Part shown: in pieces, positions 34,921 through 48,115 of the stretch | Layout of the letters: each line of letters begins with the position of its first letter | Numbering within the stretch: position 1 is the first letter of the stretch | From: Zhengitettix transpicula | Lineage: Eukaryota; Arthropoda; Insecta; Orthoptera; Tetrigidae | Direction: 5' to 3' | Length of the DNA stretch: 64,000 bases | Assembly (NCBI GenBank): GCA_037074705.1 | Contig: CM073596.1 | Span: forward strand, 55,208,001 to 55,272,000 | Notes under the pieces: generated by a model | Seen by the model: only the letters and a program-made list of their open reading frames with translations | The model's database searches: none | Told to the model about the DNA's origin: nothing | Position numbers and translations under genes: made by a program

Positions 34921-36934
34921 TGGCATGAATAGTAGAGAGGCGAAGGAGAAAAAATACAAATAATAAAGAAGATTTCATGAGAGCCAAATGTGGAGGGATA
35001 GTTTAATATAAAGGATGATCTGAAAAAGTTTGTGAAGAATTTAAGGATCATAGATTCAAGGAATTTAATTTGTTCATGAAAACAGTTAATAACATATGTA
35101 ACGTAATGATATATATATATATATGTATTCTGACTATTGATAAAAATAATATATTAATAAACATAAGACAATTTTAAGCAAGAAAAATAAATTTATTAAT
35201 TTTTAAAATTAAATAACGTTCCGTCGCATATTTTTCAATTTTTTTTTGGTAGAATAAAAAATCCTTGAACCTGATGAAGGTTACAAAATAAGCAACTAAA
35301 CGTTGTTTAATTTTATAGTAATAAATTCTTTTTTCTGACTTAAAATTGACTGATGTTTTTATTTTTTTTAAATTATTAAATTTACTACCAGTTGTGCAGG
35401 ACAAAATGGATATTAAGGCTTTTCCCGGGATGGTCTTAGGGAAAATAATATATAATAATTAATTTTGAAGAAATACTCAAGAGGTGGTACAGATTAATAC
35501 GGCCCGAAGGGTCGAAAAGCTACTTGTTGTATGTTTTAGCTGACATTATATCTATTAAATAAGATTTTTGAGAACTATGCCTTATTACGTACGCAATAAT
35601 TGAACTTATGTTTACATTCACTTATTTAGGGAGTAGAAAAATGCTTCTGATAACCTGTTAAAAAACTACCGGAGTATTATCTAAATATTTCTGTAATTCC
35701 ATTAGGGGTACAAAGTTTGCAGTGAGGTTAAATCACAGATAAAATTGTGTTCCAGTCTGATCGATAATTTTTTTAAAGCGATAGCGAGTATCGATATAAC
35801 TAAATTACTGTTTTCCCGAGACGTGGAAGTGTTTAATTATCTTGTTCTTCTTAAGCGTTGTTGGAAAATTGATTCCCTGCAGTTGGACGGCTTCTGTACT
35901 TGCAGCTCGGCGTACGGAAAATCGTTGGTATAAAATATTAATGACCCGGACTCATTCGCCATTAAGCTGGCAATACACAGACAGACACGAGGCCTATTAT
36001 ATTCACGCGGCAAACGATAAGTGCGGATTTGTGACTAATGCGAAAAATAAATAATATAAAAAGCAACGGATATACGACATCAATGCGAACGCAATCACTG
36101 GCAGGTGGATGCCGGCGTTAATTAAAAAAAACGCAGAGCAAATTTTGCGTTTTGTTTGCATGGCCTGGAAAAATACATTTATATTTGTCTATAATGTACA
36201 AATTCCACCAAATGATCGAAAATTTATTAAGTGCGTAGCGTTTGATGTTCTTATAAAATTTAGACACCGACGTAAGGTCTAAAAAAATCTCACAAATATA
36301 TTTATTATAAAAAAAAATTTTTTTCGTTACTCCAGAAGATGGGATCGTAGGAAATTCCCCCAAAAAATGTCATTGAATTTGAACGATCCATTTACAAAAT
36401 AAACTTGTGTAAATCACTAAACAAAGATAACTCGTAATGGAGGATTTTTCTGAGTAGTGAAGCAGAAAAATTACGGACATTGTTCGTTTTCAATTATTCG
36501 GACGACGACAAGTAATCCAAGCCAACAGAAAAAACAACAACAACAGGTAATTCCTTTATCATTGGAATCTGAATTAAATTCTCGAAACTACGGGAGGGGG
36601 GGAGGGGGGGGGTTTAACGGATAAAGTTGCATAAATCGGTTGAATTCGGAGAAAATCCAACAGGGGGATCATTGTGATATTAGCAAAATTGTAAATTCGA
36701 TCACGTTGATAAATGGAAGGAAAATGTGGGACCATGATTCCAGGAATGAATCAAACTCGCCGGTTAAGTTGTCCATTTAGAGACAATCAGGTTCCGAAAA
36801 AAAAAGCACCTATGAAACATTGATTTTCTCGTGTAATTTAAAATATGTACGAGGTTAAGATTTCACTTTTAATGTTCCCTTTATATAATTATTATATTTT
36901 AGTGAAGCTGAGACAATGAAATTAAACAATTTTC
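34921..36934. other. Gene-free A+T-rich interval
   Basis: Holds the hammerhead-like element at 35271-35355 and a G-rich run at 36592-36612 (GGGAGGGGGGGAGGGGGGGGG pattern) that could form a G-quadruplex. Confidence 0.5.
35271..35355 (+). repeat. Hammerhead-like element, 15-kb type
   Basis: Canonical CTGATGA at 35271-35277, then TAAACGTTG in place of GAAACGTTG, and the shared tail GACTTAAAATTGACTGATG. Confidence 0.55.
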
Positions 36935-36946
36935 TTATCCGGAGAG

Positions 36947-37472
36947 TTTTTTTTTAGGGCAACAGGCTACATGAGGGTGATCCACATTGGGCAACTCCCC
37001 TTTAATAGCATAGGAAGGGATTTGAAACGGGGGGATGCGGAAGGGTAGAGGAAGGTAGCCAAGGGTTACTAGGGCCCCCGGGATATATTTTAAGGATCCT
37101 ACCTGGCATTCGCCTAAAGAAATACAGGAAAAACCTTAGAAAAACCTGCATCGGGTAAGTCGGGCATTGGGTACTTGTGCCACGCCCTTTCGATAGCGGG
37201 AGTGGAGTTTGCTGTGGGGACGCAGCATTCCCTTCTCCGTTCCTCGACCAGTTTAGGAGGCAGCTGGCCGACTATTCCAATGGGAATAGCGGACAACTCT
37301 TACCGTATGCTCAAGGTCTGTGACCCCGGAACATACACCTCTTAAAACAGGCCGAGGTGCCTCGGTTTGTGGGAACCTTAGTTAAAAAACGGAGAGGAAA
37401 AGGCATCCCCAAAGGTAGCCCCTTCGTATCTCTCCTAAAAGGTTCTTCCTGCCTTCGCAAGCCTCACTCTCT
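36947..37472 (-). repeat. RepA copy L with 12-bp target-site duplication
   Basis: TTATCCGGAGAG is present on both sides, at 36935-36946 and 37473-37484. The T-run (element 3' end) abuts the left duplication and the element's 5' end abuts the right one. This defines the element's true ends. Confidence 0.94.
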
Positions 37473-40400
37473 TTATCCGGAGAGGATTCATTTTCCCTTT
37501 TATATTATTCTTTTCTCGTTATAACTATCAATATTATTAATTTTTATCTGAAAAACTTGCAACAGTCTACAAGTTAACTGTAAACGCGATTTTCCTTGAC
37601 CACGCTAGTTTCCATTGAAATTAGTTTCAGACATTTTAATGTCCGATCTCCGATCATTTTATCAAGACTGCACAAAATCAAATCTCATAATAATTTGCCT
37701 AATCATAAAAAATACACATTTTAAATTCATTGAAGCATTTAATTTGCATAATATTGGTATATATAAGAAAACGTCATTTATTCTAAAAAAAACCTGCAAA
37801 TAATTCCGATAAGCCTATTGTAACACATAAAATTTCCTGTAAAGACGGTTTGTTACATAAGACAAAGAAAAATGGCATTAAAAGCTAGCCTGAAAGGACG
37901 AATTTCGGATATAAATGAAACTTGTAAACAACAGTAACTGTTTTTTCAGTAAGATAGGATTAAATCCAGTTGTTAATCTATTAATGTTAAAACTGATATG
38001 AAGTTTGACAAATGTCAATATGAATGTCTTTATTATACCATTGTTTCAGTTTATTTGTAGTATAAGAAGTCCACGGACTGTGAAGGAACCATAAAGTATT
38101 ATTAATTAAATAGAAAAGTATTGAAAATAACATTTACAGTCTTAAATATTGTATATAAGTCCATGTATAGGCATACCCGTTGTGCTGGTTTGGGTTGGCA
38201 CTTGGCAACGTTGCTTTATATAATATATTAAATATTTCACGGTAAATATGCGAAATAAAATGATCTCGAGATCAACTAAATGACGACGAAGGACGAACTA
38301 AGTGTCGAGTTGTCGTCCTATTATTCGTTGTTTTTTTTATATTCTGTTAAATCTCCTGAAATAAATTGTGTCCATTCCACCAAATTATTTTTAAGGCTCT
38401 ATGCTTTAACGTTGGTCTTCAGTCGCAACAGGATTTATTATGTTTTATTATGCCGAAGGATATTCCGGTATTTTTATTTTTTAAATCTATTACCCTGAAA
38501 CGACTTCGTCCATCAAGTTTAATATTTCATACAAGAGCAGCTGACGGAATTTCCCTTTCCAAATCCAGCTATTTGGGGAGTTTGCTGGATTCGTAATAAC
38601 AGACTTAGATTTGAAAGAAATTACTTGGCCCAGTTCAAAACAGGGCAATTTATGAAAATTAAATGAATAATTAAGTTTTAAGGATATGTTTTATTAGACG
38701 GTATAATTTTGGGAAATCTGTGGGAATTACAAATGTGAAAGTAAAAATATCGTGTTACAAGAATGTATCTGAAAGTAATTTTATTTGATTATTCACAAAG
38801 AAAAAAAAATCGACTGAGGAGGACAGGCAGAGAGTTAACTGAACGTGATTGTGAAATAACGACACCGACCGGAGCGAAATGAATGACTGATCTTCAAAAT
38901 TAATGCAAATCATTCTCATTCAAGTCTAAAAATAATCTTAATTGGGTAAAGAGAGAGAGAGGGAGAGGGGGGGGGGAGGGTTAAAAACGAGGGCTTTGTG
39001 ATGTAGATTGTTGTTTCTCCCTTATTCAAAGAGTCTCTTTCATGATTGGCTCTGATATAATGGGAGGAAGAACCACAATATGACTGTCTCGAAATAGAGG
39101 GCGATGTTATATCGTTATTATACACAACATATGTCGCCGTTACACGCTCTCAGATAAAATCTAGAATCAGTGTTATCTAAGAGAACGGCGAAAGTCTCCC
39201 GTTGAACCCTTGACGCTGTCCAGTAGACTAACACTAGATTTTACTATTTAAAAATTAAATTAGTATTTAATTTATTTTCCATTGGTTATTTGGGATAAGC
39301 AATTAAAACACTAGTTGAAAAAAAACTGTACGTATTTTTACTTTTACGTTAAAATATTATTCTGGATCGATGACGAAATTGTTTCGGCCGAGAGGAATGT
39401 TCTTAACTCTCCATCAGCAAGATTTAATGGCGCTGGTGTGACACCTTTATCTCGACTTTGGCCGCAAGTTCACACAAACATCAACACAACCATTTTTATT
39501 CGTCTTCATGGGACAAATTATAGAAGTTTTTGGGAGACGTTGCGTCGGGTGGGGGTGAAGCAGAGAGATATATATTTTGCATTTTGTTATTCTTGAGAGA
39601 TGCACGAGGTCAGAGGTCATTATTTAATATTATGTTGTGGTAAACTATTAACCGAGGAAAAATATCCACGGAGGAGAATTTTACAGAACGTCGATTCGTC
39701 TCGACGTCCACTTCTATATGCTATTATTATTCCGAACATACTTGAGCAAAAATATTATTATTTGGGAGGTTTTTTCACGTTTGTTTCGTTTTATACATAG
39801 GTATCACTGTTTCTCACTGCCAACCACCACCCTGAGAAGAGTAACTCGAATCTAAATTATACTGGAATCGTTTTAACCATTTATTTTCATATGATAATTA
39901 AATTAAATGATAAATCAAACTCAAACTGAGTTTTAGTTACATAGATTTAATTATGAATCACTGAAGTCATTAATAAGATTATCCCTCAGCGATTGTGGAG
40001 GGTTGGTGAAATTATGTTTCGTCAGCTCGACGAGGAGTTTTTTGTCTGATTAATGACGTATGAGGAGACATTGGGTTGAAATAATATTGAAAAATAATTT
40101 TCACAAATCGAGGCTTATCATCTGTTAATGTTCCAGAATGCCCTGAAGGGTTATAGAAGGGTTTTCCTTAGAATTCGTGCATAATTTCCCCTTGAATTTC
40201 GATTATATTGGAGGATAGGGACGACCAGTTTGGTTTGGGCCACGCATACTGTGCTGTGTAGGTCGCCTGTCAGGTGAATTATTCAAATTGTATCCATACA
40301 GTTGCTGGGGACGTTCCATTTTGACATCCAAGCAATTATTCATAAATTTTTTGACCGCTGCAGAGTTGTCGATGGAGCCAGGAACTGCGCTGGGATTTAG

Positions 40401-40957
40401 GGGGCGAGTTTATTGGGTTCGGACACCCTCAGGCTGGAAGTGAGAAAGACGAAAATGTGGGGAAAAAATTAAGTTTATAATCATTCGGAAACCAATCAGT
40501 TTCAGTTTCAGTTATGATGCAGTCTGTACCTCTGGATTATTTGATGTAGTCGCGTTATTCAATACCAACCAATTTGCCTTCACTAATAACCATAATCATC
40601 TACCACATCATGCGTTGTGTTTACAATTTCCACCCTGCTCTAATATCAGATTTCTTGTTTCGTAAAATTCAGTAGTAACGAATGGTGAATTCTTTGTGAA
40701 ATTATCCGGATTCGTCAGTTTTCTTGGTACTCGTAATAACACACACACGCAAATGTCGACATCAGCCTTTATTTATCGTCCTTTCATTTATTCAAACTAT
40801 TCAGTTACAACTCTTTGAATGTTCCTCCTCCGTCCTAATTAACCGCAACACATCTTTCAGTCGGTTTTCAATCTCGAACATCAACACTCAACTTTGTGAT
40901 ATTATGAATACGGTCAACGATATTTTTGAAACGGAGTTTCCAAGCTAAAACTTTCGT

Positions 40958-40961
<4 letters not shown>

Positions 40962-40988
<27 letters not shown>
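40962..40988. repeat. (AT)n microsatellite
   Basis: About 13 AT units. Confidence 0.9.
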
Positions 40989-40994
<6 letters not shown>

Positions 40995-42672
40995 ATTAGT
41001 AACTCTGCATTATTCAATGAGGACGTATTATTTGTATTTATTTCGACTGAACCATGGCGACGGCCTGGATATATAAATTTAATGATATTTAAAAAATAAA
41101 ATAATAGGTCAGTATATTTAGAAAAATTATTTAGTATTATAATCTCTTTAATTATTATTATACTTCAGGGGTTCAATTTATTTGATACATATATAAGGGT
41201 ATGCATATTAAAAAAGTAAACTCCGTCTCCTTTAATTAATTTAGCAACTAACAAAGCAAAGATAAAACAATACCAACCACAAATGCAAAGATATAACCCT
41301 TTAATTTTATAATTATCAACTAATAACGTAGGAAGAATAGAAACTCGACCAATTTTTTAGAAAAAAAAAATAATTCAACTCAAACAAAAAATAATTACAG
41401 TTATTACGTATTATGACGTTTCCTCCACAATTAAGGAAATCCATTAGGGATCCATGTTTGTTAAAATTAGATGTCTAAATATTTAAAGTCAAGTGCTTCG
41501 TCATACGACGGTTAAACTATTTTTTTTGGGGGGGAAAACTTGTACGTTTGTCTATTTATTAAATTATAATAGTCATATTAACTTATTTGTGAAAAATAAA
41601 ATTATATATGGCACATTAACTTCCTAATTATATCAAACAAAAAGAATTTAATATGTAAACAAATTTATGTAATTTTTTTTGGCCTTATCTGATAGTAAAT
41701 TCGTAAGATAATTTTTAAATATTATCAGTATGTGAGTTTGAGCTTGGATTCTACATGTTACAACATATACAATATAATATATATATATATGCCGCATTAA
41801 GGTGTAGGTTTCAGCTGCTGTACCTTTACGTTGCATTTCTTTTATAAAATCATATAAATTATAGGTTATTTACATCCTATTCATTAACATAAATTTTAAA
41901 TATTAACTCTTACTTAACATTTATGATGTATAAATATTTTTTACGTCCGTTGGAAAACCTTTGTTATATTATAAGAGGGTAAGTAGGGGTATTTTATCTA
42001 TATTTTAATTTCATTATTGTCAAAAATGAGCTTTGATAGAGAAAAAACAGTTTTTTTCGTGAAGAATTTACTCAGGAAATTAACAAGACTGCCATGTGAT
42101 TTAAATATCTTTGCATTTATAATTTAATTAATGTTTCCGATAGTTCTAAGAATTTCGAAACTTGAATTTCTTCCAACTAGTTTTTTTTCGCCGCAGGTAG
42201 TATTTAAATACGTACTTCAAATAAGAATTAACAGTTAAGCAAGGCACGTCCACTTCCAACGGTCCGAGTAACAGACCGTCAGCTGATATAAACTTTAAAG
42301 AGAAAGTCCCTTCCCTACTCTTTATATCCGCTCGCGTAACGGGATTTCAATATTTGAGCTGCGCAACTGTCTGAAGCATTCTGTCTGGTAGTTCTGGTGG
42401 CAGTGCATCACTGACGGAATCCAATGTTCGGGACGTGCCAGCCAGAGGGTGAAAGCTGAAGGGGTGAGGGTGGAAGAGCTGCTGCGTGCACTCAACTCAA
42501 TTTCCTCCGATGAAAAACCAAGTCTCGTCCTCGCCATCGATCTACTGTTTAAATAAATCCCCATAGGGTAGGGGGGGAGGTGGTGTGTGCTGTCAACCCT
42601 CCTCCACCCCTCCGGGCCATGGCAAGGGATCGCATTGCCCCAGGGGCTAGTAGTCGAGATGACCCCTGTTCT

Positions 42673-42710
42673 CTCTCTCTCTCTCGCTCTCTCTCTCGCT
42701 CTCTCTCATC
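42673..42710. repeat. (CT)n microsatellite
   Basis: CT repeats interrupted by two CGCT units. Confidence 0.9.
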
Positions 42711-43207
42711 TTTTTAATGGTCCGAGGAACGCAGATGTGACTAGATCAACGAATGTTAGAAATTGCGCTATTACTAACGATCGATGCAAAACATATTTCT
42801 AAAGGTTCCTTTACCATGCGACACATGGACATTACGGGGCACAAGGCACACGCTGAGCAAAATGGTTTTATTTGAATACAGGTATACAAGAAAAATAAAT
42901 CGACACTTGGGACATACAACTGTATAATTTCTTCATATTACGTATGTCAAAAAAATATTTCTTCAAAGCACTAGAAACTTTGAATGATATATGCTTTTCG
43001 TTTTGACACGTATTTTAACGTGCTCAGGGGTTCCCGAAAGACATATAAAACTGTCTTTCTTTTGCTAAGTAAATTATTTATATAAAATTTTTACAATATA
43101 TACGCATAGTCGGAACCCCTATTTTTAAAAGTCATTCTACAACGTTCTCGCAGTATCGTGGCTGTCTCCTTTGTTTATCCTAAACCATTGAATTATGTCA
43201 TTGTCTA

Positions 43208-43743
43208 AAGTAAGCCTGCGAGAGGATTTCTCGCAGGTGAACCTTCCCAGAGAGCTCTGGCGGGGGCTACCTTTGGGGATGCCCTCACATCTCCCTGGTT
43301 TTTTTGAACTAAGGTTCCCACATGCCGAGGCACCTCGGTCTGTTTTGAGAGGTGTATGTTCCGGGGTCGCAGACCTTGGGCATACGGCAAGAGTTGTCCG
43401 CTATTCCTATTGGAATAGTCGGCCAGGTGCCTCCTAAACTGGCCAAGGCATGGCGAGGGGTAAGCTGCGTCCCCACAGCAAACCCCTCTCCCGTCATCGG
43501 AAGGGCGTGGAACAAGTACCAAATGCCCGACCTACCCGATGCAGGTTTTTCTAAGGTTTTCCCTGCATTTCTTTACGCGAATGCCGGGTAGGATCCTTAA
43601 AATATAGCCCGGGGGCCATAGTTAACCCTTGGCTACCTTCCTCTACACTTCCGCATCCCCCCTTTCAAATCCCTTCCTATGCTATTAAAGGGGAGTTTCC
43701 CAATGTGGATCACCCTCATGTAGCCTGTTGCCCTAAAAAAAAA
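43208..43743 (+). repeat. RepA copy M, first unit of a four-unit array
   Basis: The near full-length unit has one 5' hairpin (CCTGCGAGAGG...TCTCGCAGG) and ends in an A-run. It is preceded by TGTCATTGTCTA (43196-43207) and followed by GTCATTGTCTA (43744-43754). Confidence 0.92.
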
Positions 43744-43754
43744 GTCATTGTCTA

Positions 43755-43983
43755 GTACCCAGTGCCCGACCTACCTAATGCAGGTTTTTCTAGGGTTTTC
43801 CCTGCATTTATTTAGGCGAATGCCGGGTAGGATCCTTAAAATATAGCCCGGGGGCCCTAGTTAACCCTTGGCTAACTTCCTCTACCCTTCCGCATCCCCC
43901 CTTTCAAATACCTTCCTATGCTATTAAAGGGGAGTTGCCCAATGTGGATCACCCTCATGTAGCCTGTTGCCCTAAATAAAAAA
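43755..43983 (+). repeat. RepA copy N, 3'-half unit of the array
   Basis: This 229-bp 3' fragment begins GTACCCAGTGCCCGACC and ends in an A-rich tail, bounded by GTCATTGTCTA on the left and TGTCATTGTCTA (43984-43995) on the right. It is nearly identical to copy O. Confidence 0.92.
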
Positions 43984-43995
43984 TGTCATTGTCTA

Positions 43996-44221
43996 GTACC
44001 CAGTGCCCGACCTACCTAATGCAGGTTTTTCTAGGGTTTTCCCTGCATTTATTTAGGCGAATGCCGGGTAGGATCCTTAAAATATAGCCCGGGGGCCCTA
44101 GTTCACCCTTGGCTAACTTCCTCTACCCTTCCGCATCCCCCCTTTCAAATACCTTCCTATGCTATTAAAGGGGAGTTGCCCAACGTGGATTACTCTCATG
44201 TAGCCTTGTGCCCTAAAAAAA
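43996..44221 (+). repeat. RepA copy O, 3'-half unit of the array
   Basis: It begins at the same internal base as copy N, so the N-O pair is a tandem duplication of unit plus target sequence (period about 241 bp). It is followed directly by copy P with no target-site sequence between. Confidence 0.92.
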
Positions 44222-44681
44222 GGATGCCTTTTCCTCTCCGTTTTTGAACTAAGGTTCCCACAAGCCGAGGCACCTCGGCCTGTTCTGAGAGGTGTATGTT
44301 CCGGGGTCGCAGACCTTTGGCATACGGTAAGAGTTGTCCGCTATTCCCATTGGAATAGTCGGCCAGCTGCCTTCTAGACTGGTCGAGACACGGAGAAGGG
44401 AATGCTGCGTCCCCACAGCAAACTCCTCTCCCGCTATCGGAAGGGCGTGGGACAAGTACTCAATGCCGGACTTACCTGATGCAGGTTTTTCTAGGGTTTT
44501 CCCTTCATTTTTTTAGGCGAATGCTGGGTAGGATCCTTAAAATGTAGCCCGGGGGCCCTAGTTCACCCTTGGCTACATTCCTCTACCCTTCCGAATCCCC
44601 CCTTTCAAATCCCTTCCTATGCTATGAAAGGGGAGTTGCCCAACGTGGATTACCCTCATGTAGCCTGTTACCCTAAAAAAA
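44222..44681 (+). repeat. RepA copy P, last unit of the array
   Basis: The unit is 5'-truncated at GGATGCCTTTTCC and ends in A7. It is followed by TGTCATTGTCTA at 44682-44693, the outer target-site duplication of the whole array. Confidence 0.92.
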
Positions 44682-44693
44682 TGTCATTGTCTA

Positions 44694-47240
44694 TAAAATA
44701 TTCAAAAAACCTATTCAAGCATATCTTGGATTATAGTAGTAGAACGAAATATTATCAATAAATCTCTTGGAACAAATTGAAACCGATAATAAATTTCAAT
44801 TAATGAAGCATACATAGAAAAAACTATTCTTTTTCACTCAATATTCTCATAGTTTCAGTTCTAACGCCTTCTTTACGTCTCTATCATATAAGTAAAATAC
44901 TCTCACAACGTCGATAAAAACGTTCTAATTTCTGAAAACTATAGAAACTATTAATCAGAAAAAAATTCTATATATTTTTACCCGGCAGTAATTTGTCATA
45001 TGTATCCCCTGACGTCAACACAATTCCGAAAATACTAATATCAATAATTCCACTCAAATTAACAATCAACAACGCAGTTAACAGACAGACTTATCAGTAT
45101 TTTGCGTCGCAGACACAACTGAAATTGTATTCCTTACTCGTCAAACAAATTCTGCGTCTTGACCTTCATCTGGTTCCTCCGGAGTTATTTTATAAAAAAA
45201 AACCAAGCATTCTGCTTATTACACGAGTCACATTGATTCGCGAAACTTACATGAACGAGGAATGGTGTCGTTTATAAATACAGCTCCAGGTTGCTGGTGT
45301 ACGTGTGATCTCTGAATCAGTCACTGATTTTATATTCGTTTATGTATAGCAAATAAATGACTCTCTGGTAATTAATTGTATAATGATAAATGCAAAACCG
45401 TTTAAGAAACAAATAGAGATAAAATAATTATAAGGCTTTTGATAATAGCATTATTTATTAAAATTGATCTATGCTACCTTCAATGGGGTGTTGCAATTTC
45501 TTAAGGGATATTTTCGTTGCTTCTCATAAGCCAAGCTTCACACTGTGAGAGTCGAGACAATTAGTCTGTCGTAGAATGTAATTAAAGTGCTGCAAGCCCT
45601 ATTCATATTTAGCAGCGAGGTTTTTTTTTTCCTCCCGTCCCCTCTCTTACCACCTTTATCTTTTCTTCCATTCTTGTCGTTCCGGCTAAATTACTCGTTC
45701 CTAAAAAATGTATGGCGTCACATTTAGTAGGGACAAGTCGCAGTGTTGTTTTTTTTTTTGTTTCTATCGCAGCAGCGAGGGAGGTGACGTCTCTGAAAGG
45801 ATGTGTAGGTGGAATTGCACCCTCGCCACAACCATTTTTCTCGTCTCGTCTGTTATGAGCGTGTCGGCAATTACACTAACCATGAAGCGCTTAATTTTCC
45901 GTTCAACAACTTGGTGTGTACAAAAAAAAACCCGCAGGTAATTTAATTTTAATTCGCTGTGGATTAATATCTGGGTGAAGTCAGAAACAGACAAACATGC
46001 ACACAGGAGGGTTGTGGTTGCATTTTCCGCAAGCACTACTATGTCTCCATTTTCCTCTCTGATTAAGGATTAACAAAGTACCTGGGTTTAATTATTCAGT
46101 CAGAGACAAAAAATAGTCTCACGATCCTATAATAATTTTTAACAACTCTATTAACTGTACCCCAGTGTTGTCAACTTAAAATAACTTAAATTAGGCGCAT
46201 ATAATCAGGGCGTCTTTGTTTAGATTTAAAAAAAATTAAATTTCGTTTCAGACCTATTTTGTTTTGCTGTTGGTATCAATTTTTGACTATATTGTTGAAT
46301 CATATGATTAAACTGCGAATCAGTTACAGCGAATGTCTTCCTAGAATTCGTACATCAAAGAGAACGTTTTGTCGGTATTGATAAACTTCCTCTGACGTTT
46401 CTGATTGCGTTTGAATACCTCAAGTGAGCTTAACCTCATTATATTCAATTGGAATTTTTTTTTTCAACACACTCGCATCAAAACCGATCAGAAAATAAAA
46501 TTCTCCTCAGTTTTTATCGCCTGGAATATTTTCATCTACGTGATCTCTGAATTCGTTTCGTCTCCCTTTTCTAGCGTAACAAATAAAGAGATCGTAAAAA
46601 TAGTAGGTGGGAATAAAACTTTTAAGGTGATGGTTCGGGATATATAAAAAGGTCAGTTAAATGCTCAAGTGCACTTATTGGGTTACAATATGTATGCGAA
46701 TCATTCGTTGTCGTGGAAAGGATACGAATGACGATGTGAATTTTATATGTATCTGAAATTTGCTAAAATTATTTTTAAAAAAAATTATTTTAGTATTTTT
46801 CAGCTGCTTGAAAGGTTTTCCATTCTTCCGTCGACTTTAAAGAGTCCTGGAGTTAATGTAAAAGTCTTCTACTGAAGTACTAATATAATGGACTATCCTA
46901 TACTTATCAGAATGACAGTTACATTATTTACTTACTTATTACCTGTAAAGAATAAATACATACCCTTATTGGCATCAAAATTCAATCTGATGAATAAATA
47001 GTCCTTTTTTCTAATTTAAATAATTTATTTATTAACACATTTCGTCCCCAGAATAAAAAAATTTGCGGAATATTTTATACTGCACCAACCTCGTCTTTTT
47101 TTTTAAAAAATGTTAATATTAATTATTTTTTAATTCTGGAAAGTCATAGAAAATTTTGGAATTATTTTCGTAGTTTTAGACTATCACGACACTCGTAGTC
47201 ATTTAATTTCAAAATATACATAATTAAAAATTATAATCAT
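44694..47240. other. Gene-free A+T-rich interval
   Basis: A few short ORFs and homopolymer runs only. I see nothing else I can support. Confidence 0.5.
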
Positions 47241-47730
47241 TAGGAGAGATACGAAGGGGCTACCTTTGGGTATGCCTTTTCCTCTCCGTTTTTGAACTAA
47301 GGTTCCCACAAGCCGAGGCACCTTGGCCTGTTCTGAGAGGTGTATGTTCCGGGGTCGCAGACCTTGGGCATACGGTAAGAGTTGTTCGCTATTCCCATTG
47401 GAATAGTCGGCCAGCTGCCTCCTAAACTGGTCGAGGCACGGACAAGGTAATGCTGCGTCCCCAAAGCAAACTCCTCTCCCGTTATCGGAAGGGCGTGGGA
47501 CAAGTACCCAATGCCCGACCTACCTGATGCAGGTTTTTCTAGGGTTTTCCCTGCATTTCTTTAGGCGAATGCCGGGTAGGATCCTTAAAATATAGCCCGG
47601 AGGCCCTAGTAACCCTTGGCTACCTTCCTCTACCCTTCCGCATCCCCCCTTTCAAATCCCTTCCTATGCTATTAAAGGGGAGTTGCCCAAAGAGGATCAC
47701 CCTCATGTAGCCTGTTGCCCTAAAAAAAAA
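47241..47730 (+). repeat. RepA copy Q
   Basis: The copy begins at TAGGAGAGATACG (no 5' hairpin) and ends in an A-run at 47722-47730. The palindrome GCCGAGGCACC(T/C)TGGC carries one stem mismatch. Confidence 0.9.
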
Positions 47731-48030
47731 TTTTAAAAAAAGTTATGAAGCTTCGAGAAGTTGAGTATTGAAAGCCTTTCCTCGCTCCAAAGCTTGGTAG
47801 AGATCGTCTACAAGGAAACGTCCTCTGGGTTAGTCCCACTAATTCTAGGTTGCGATTTAAGTGTGACCTCGACTTCTCTCCAACATTACACGAGGTTGTT
47901 AATTTATGAAAAGTTTCACAAGTTGGCCTCTGCCGTCGCATCTGCAGCTGGCTTAATGGGGGTTCTATGGCGGACTTGGTGAGGCGAGGCGATATTGCGT
48001 GAGGCTTAAGTAAAGCCAGCGACTAGACTG

Positions 48031-48115
48031 CAGATAATTGATGAGATAGCAGCGCCTCCAGCGGCAATAGAGAGCCGCTGGCCTCCAGATAATCCTAATA
48101 ATCAGCAGATAATTG
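48031..48115. promoter_or_regulatory. Candidate enhancer: three CAGATAAT sites and a GC hairpin
   Basis: CAGATAATTG (48031-48040), CAGATAATCC (48086-48095) and CAGATAATTG (48106-48115) each join a GATA-type site (AGATAA) to a TAAT core. Between them CCAGCGGC (48058-48065) and GCCGCTGG (48074-48081) form a perfect 8-bp stem. The block is G+C-richer than its surroundings and lacks coding signs. Confidence 0.3.

Larger units (their letters stand above)
37485..43195. other. Gene-free interval
   Basis: Mostly A+T-rich, with G10 at 38967-38976, (AT)n at 40962, (CT)n at 42673 and a G+C-richer block at 42230-42620. That block carries an 80-codon minus-strand ORF with no family resemblance. Confidence 0.5.
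43196..44693 (+). mobile_element. RepA M-N-O-P array bounded by 12-bp target-site duplication
   Basis: TGTCATTGTCTA occurs at 43196-43207 and 44682-44693, and internally at 43744-43754 (minus its first T) and 43984-43995. The four units share one orientation. The array therefore entered, or grew at, a single target site. Confidence 0.88.

Noticed and set aside
47297..47503. Recurrent 68-codon antisense ORF in RepA copies (also near 4150, 27160, 34122, 43309, 44249, 51954)
   Set aside because: It starts at TTG, not ATG, overlaps an equally long open frame on the other strand, and its length reflects few stops in a G+C-rich repeat with young copies.
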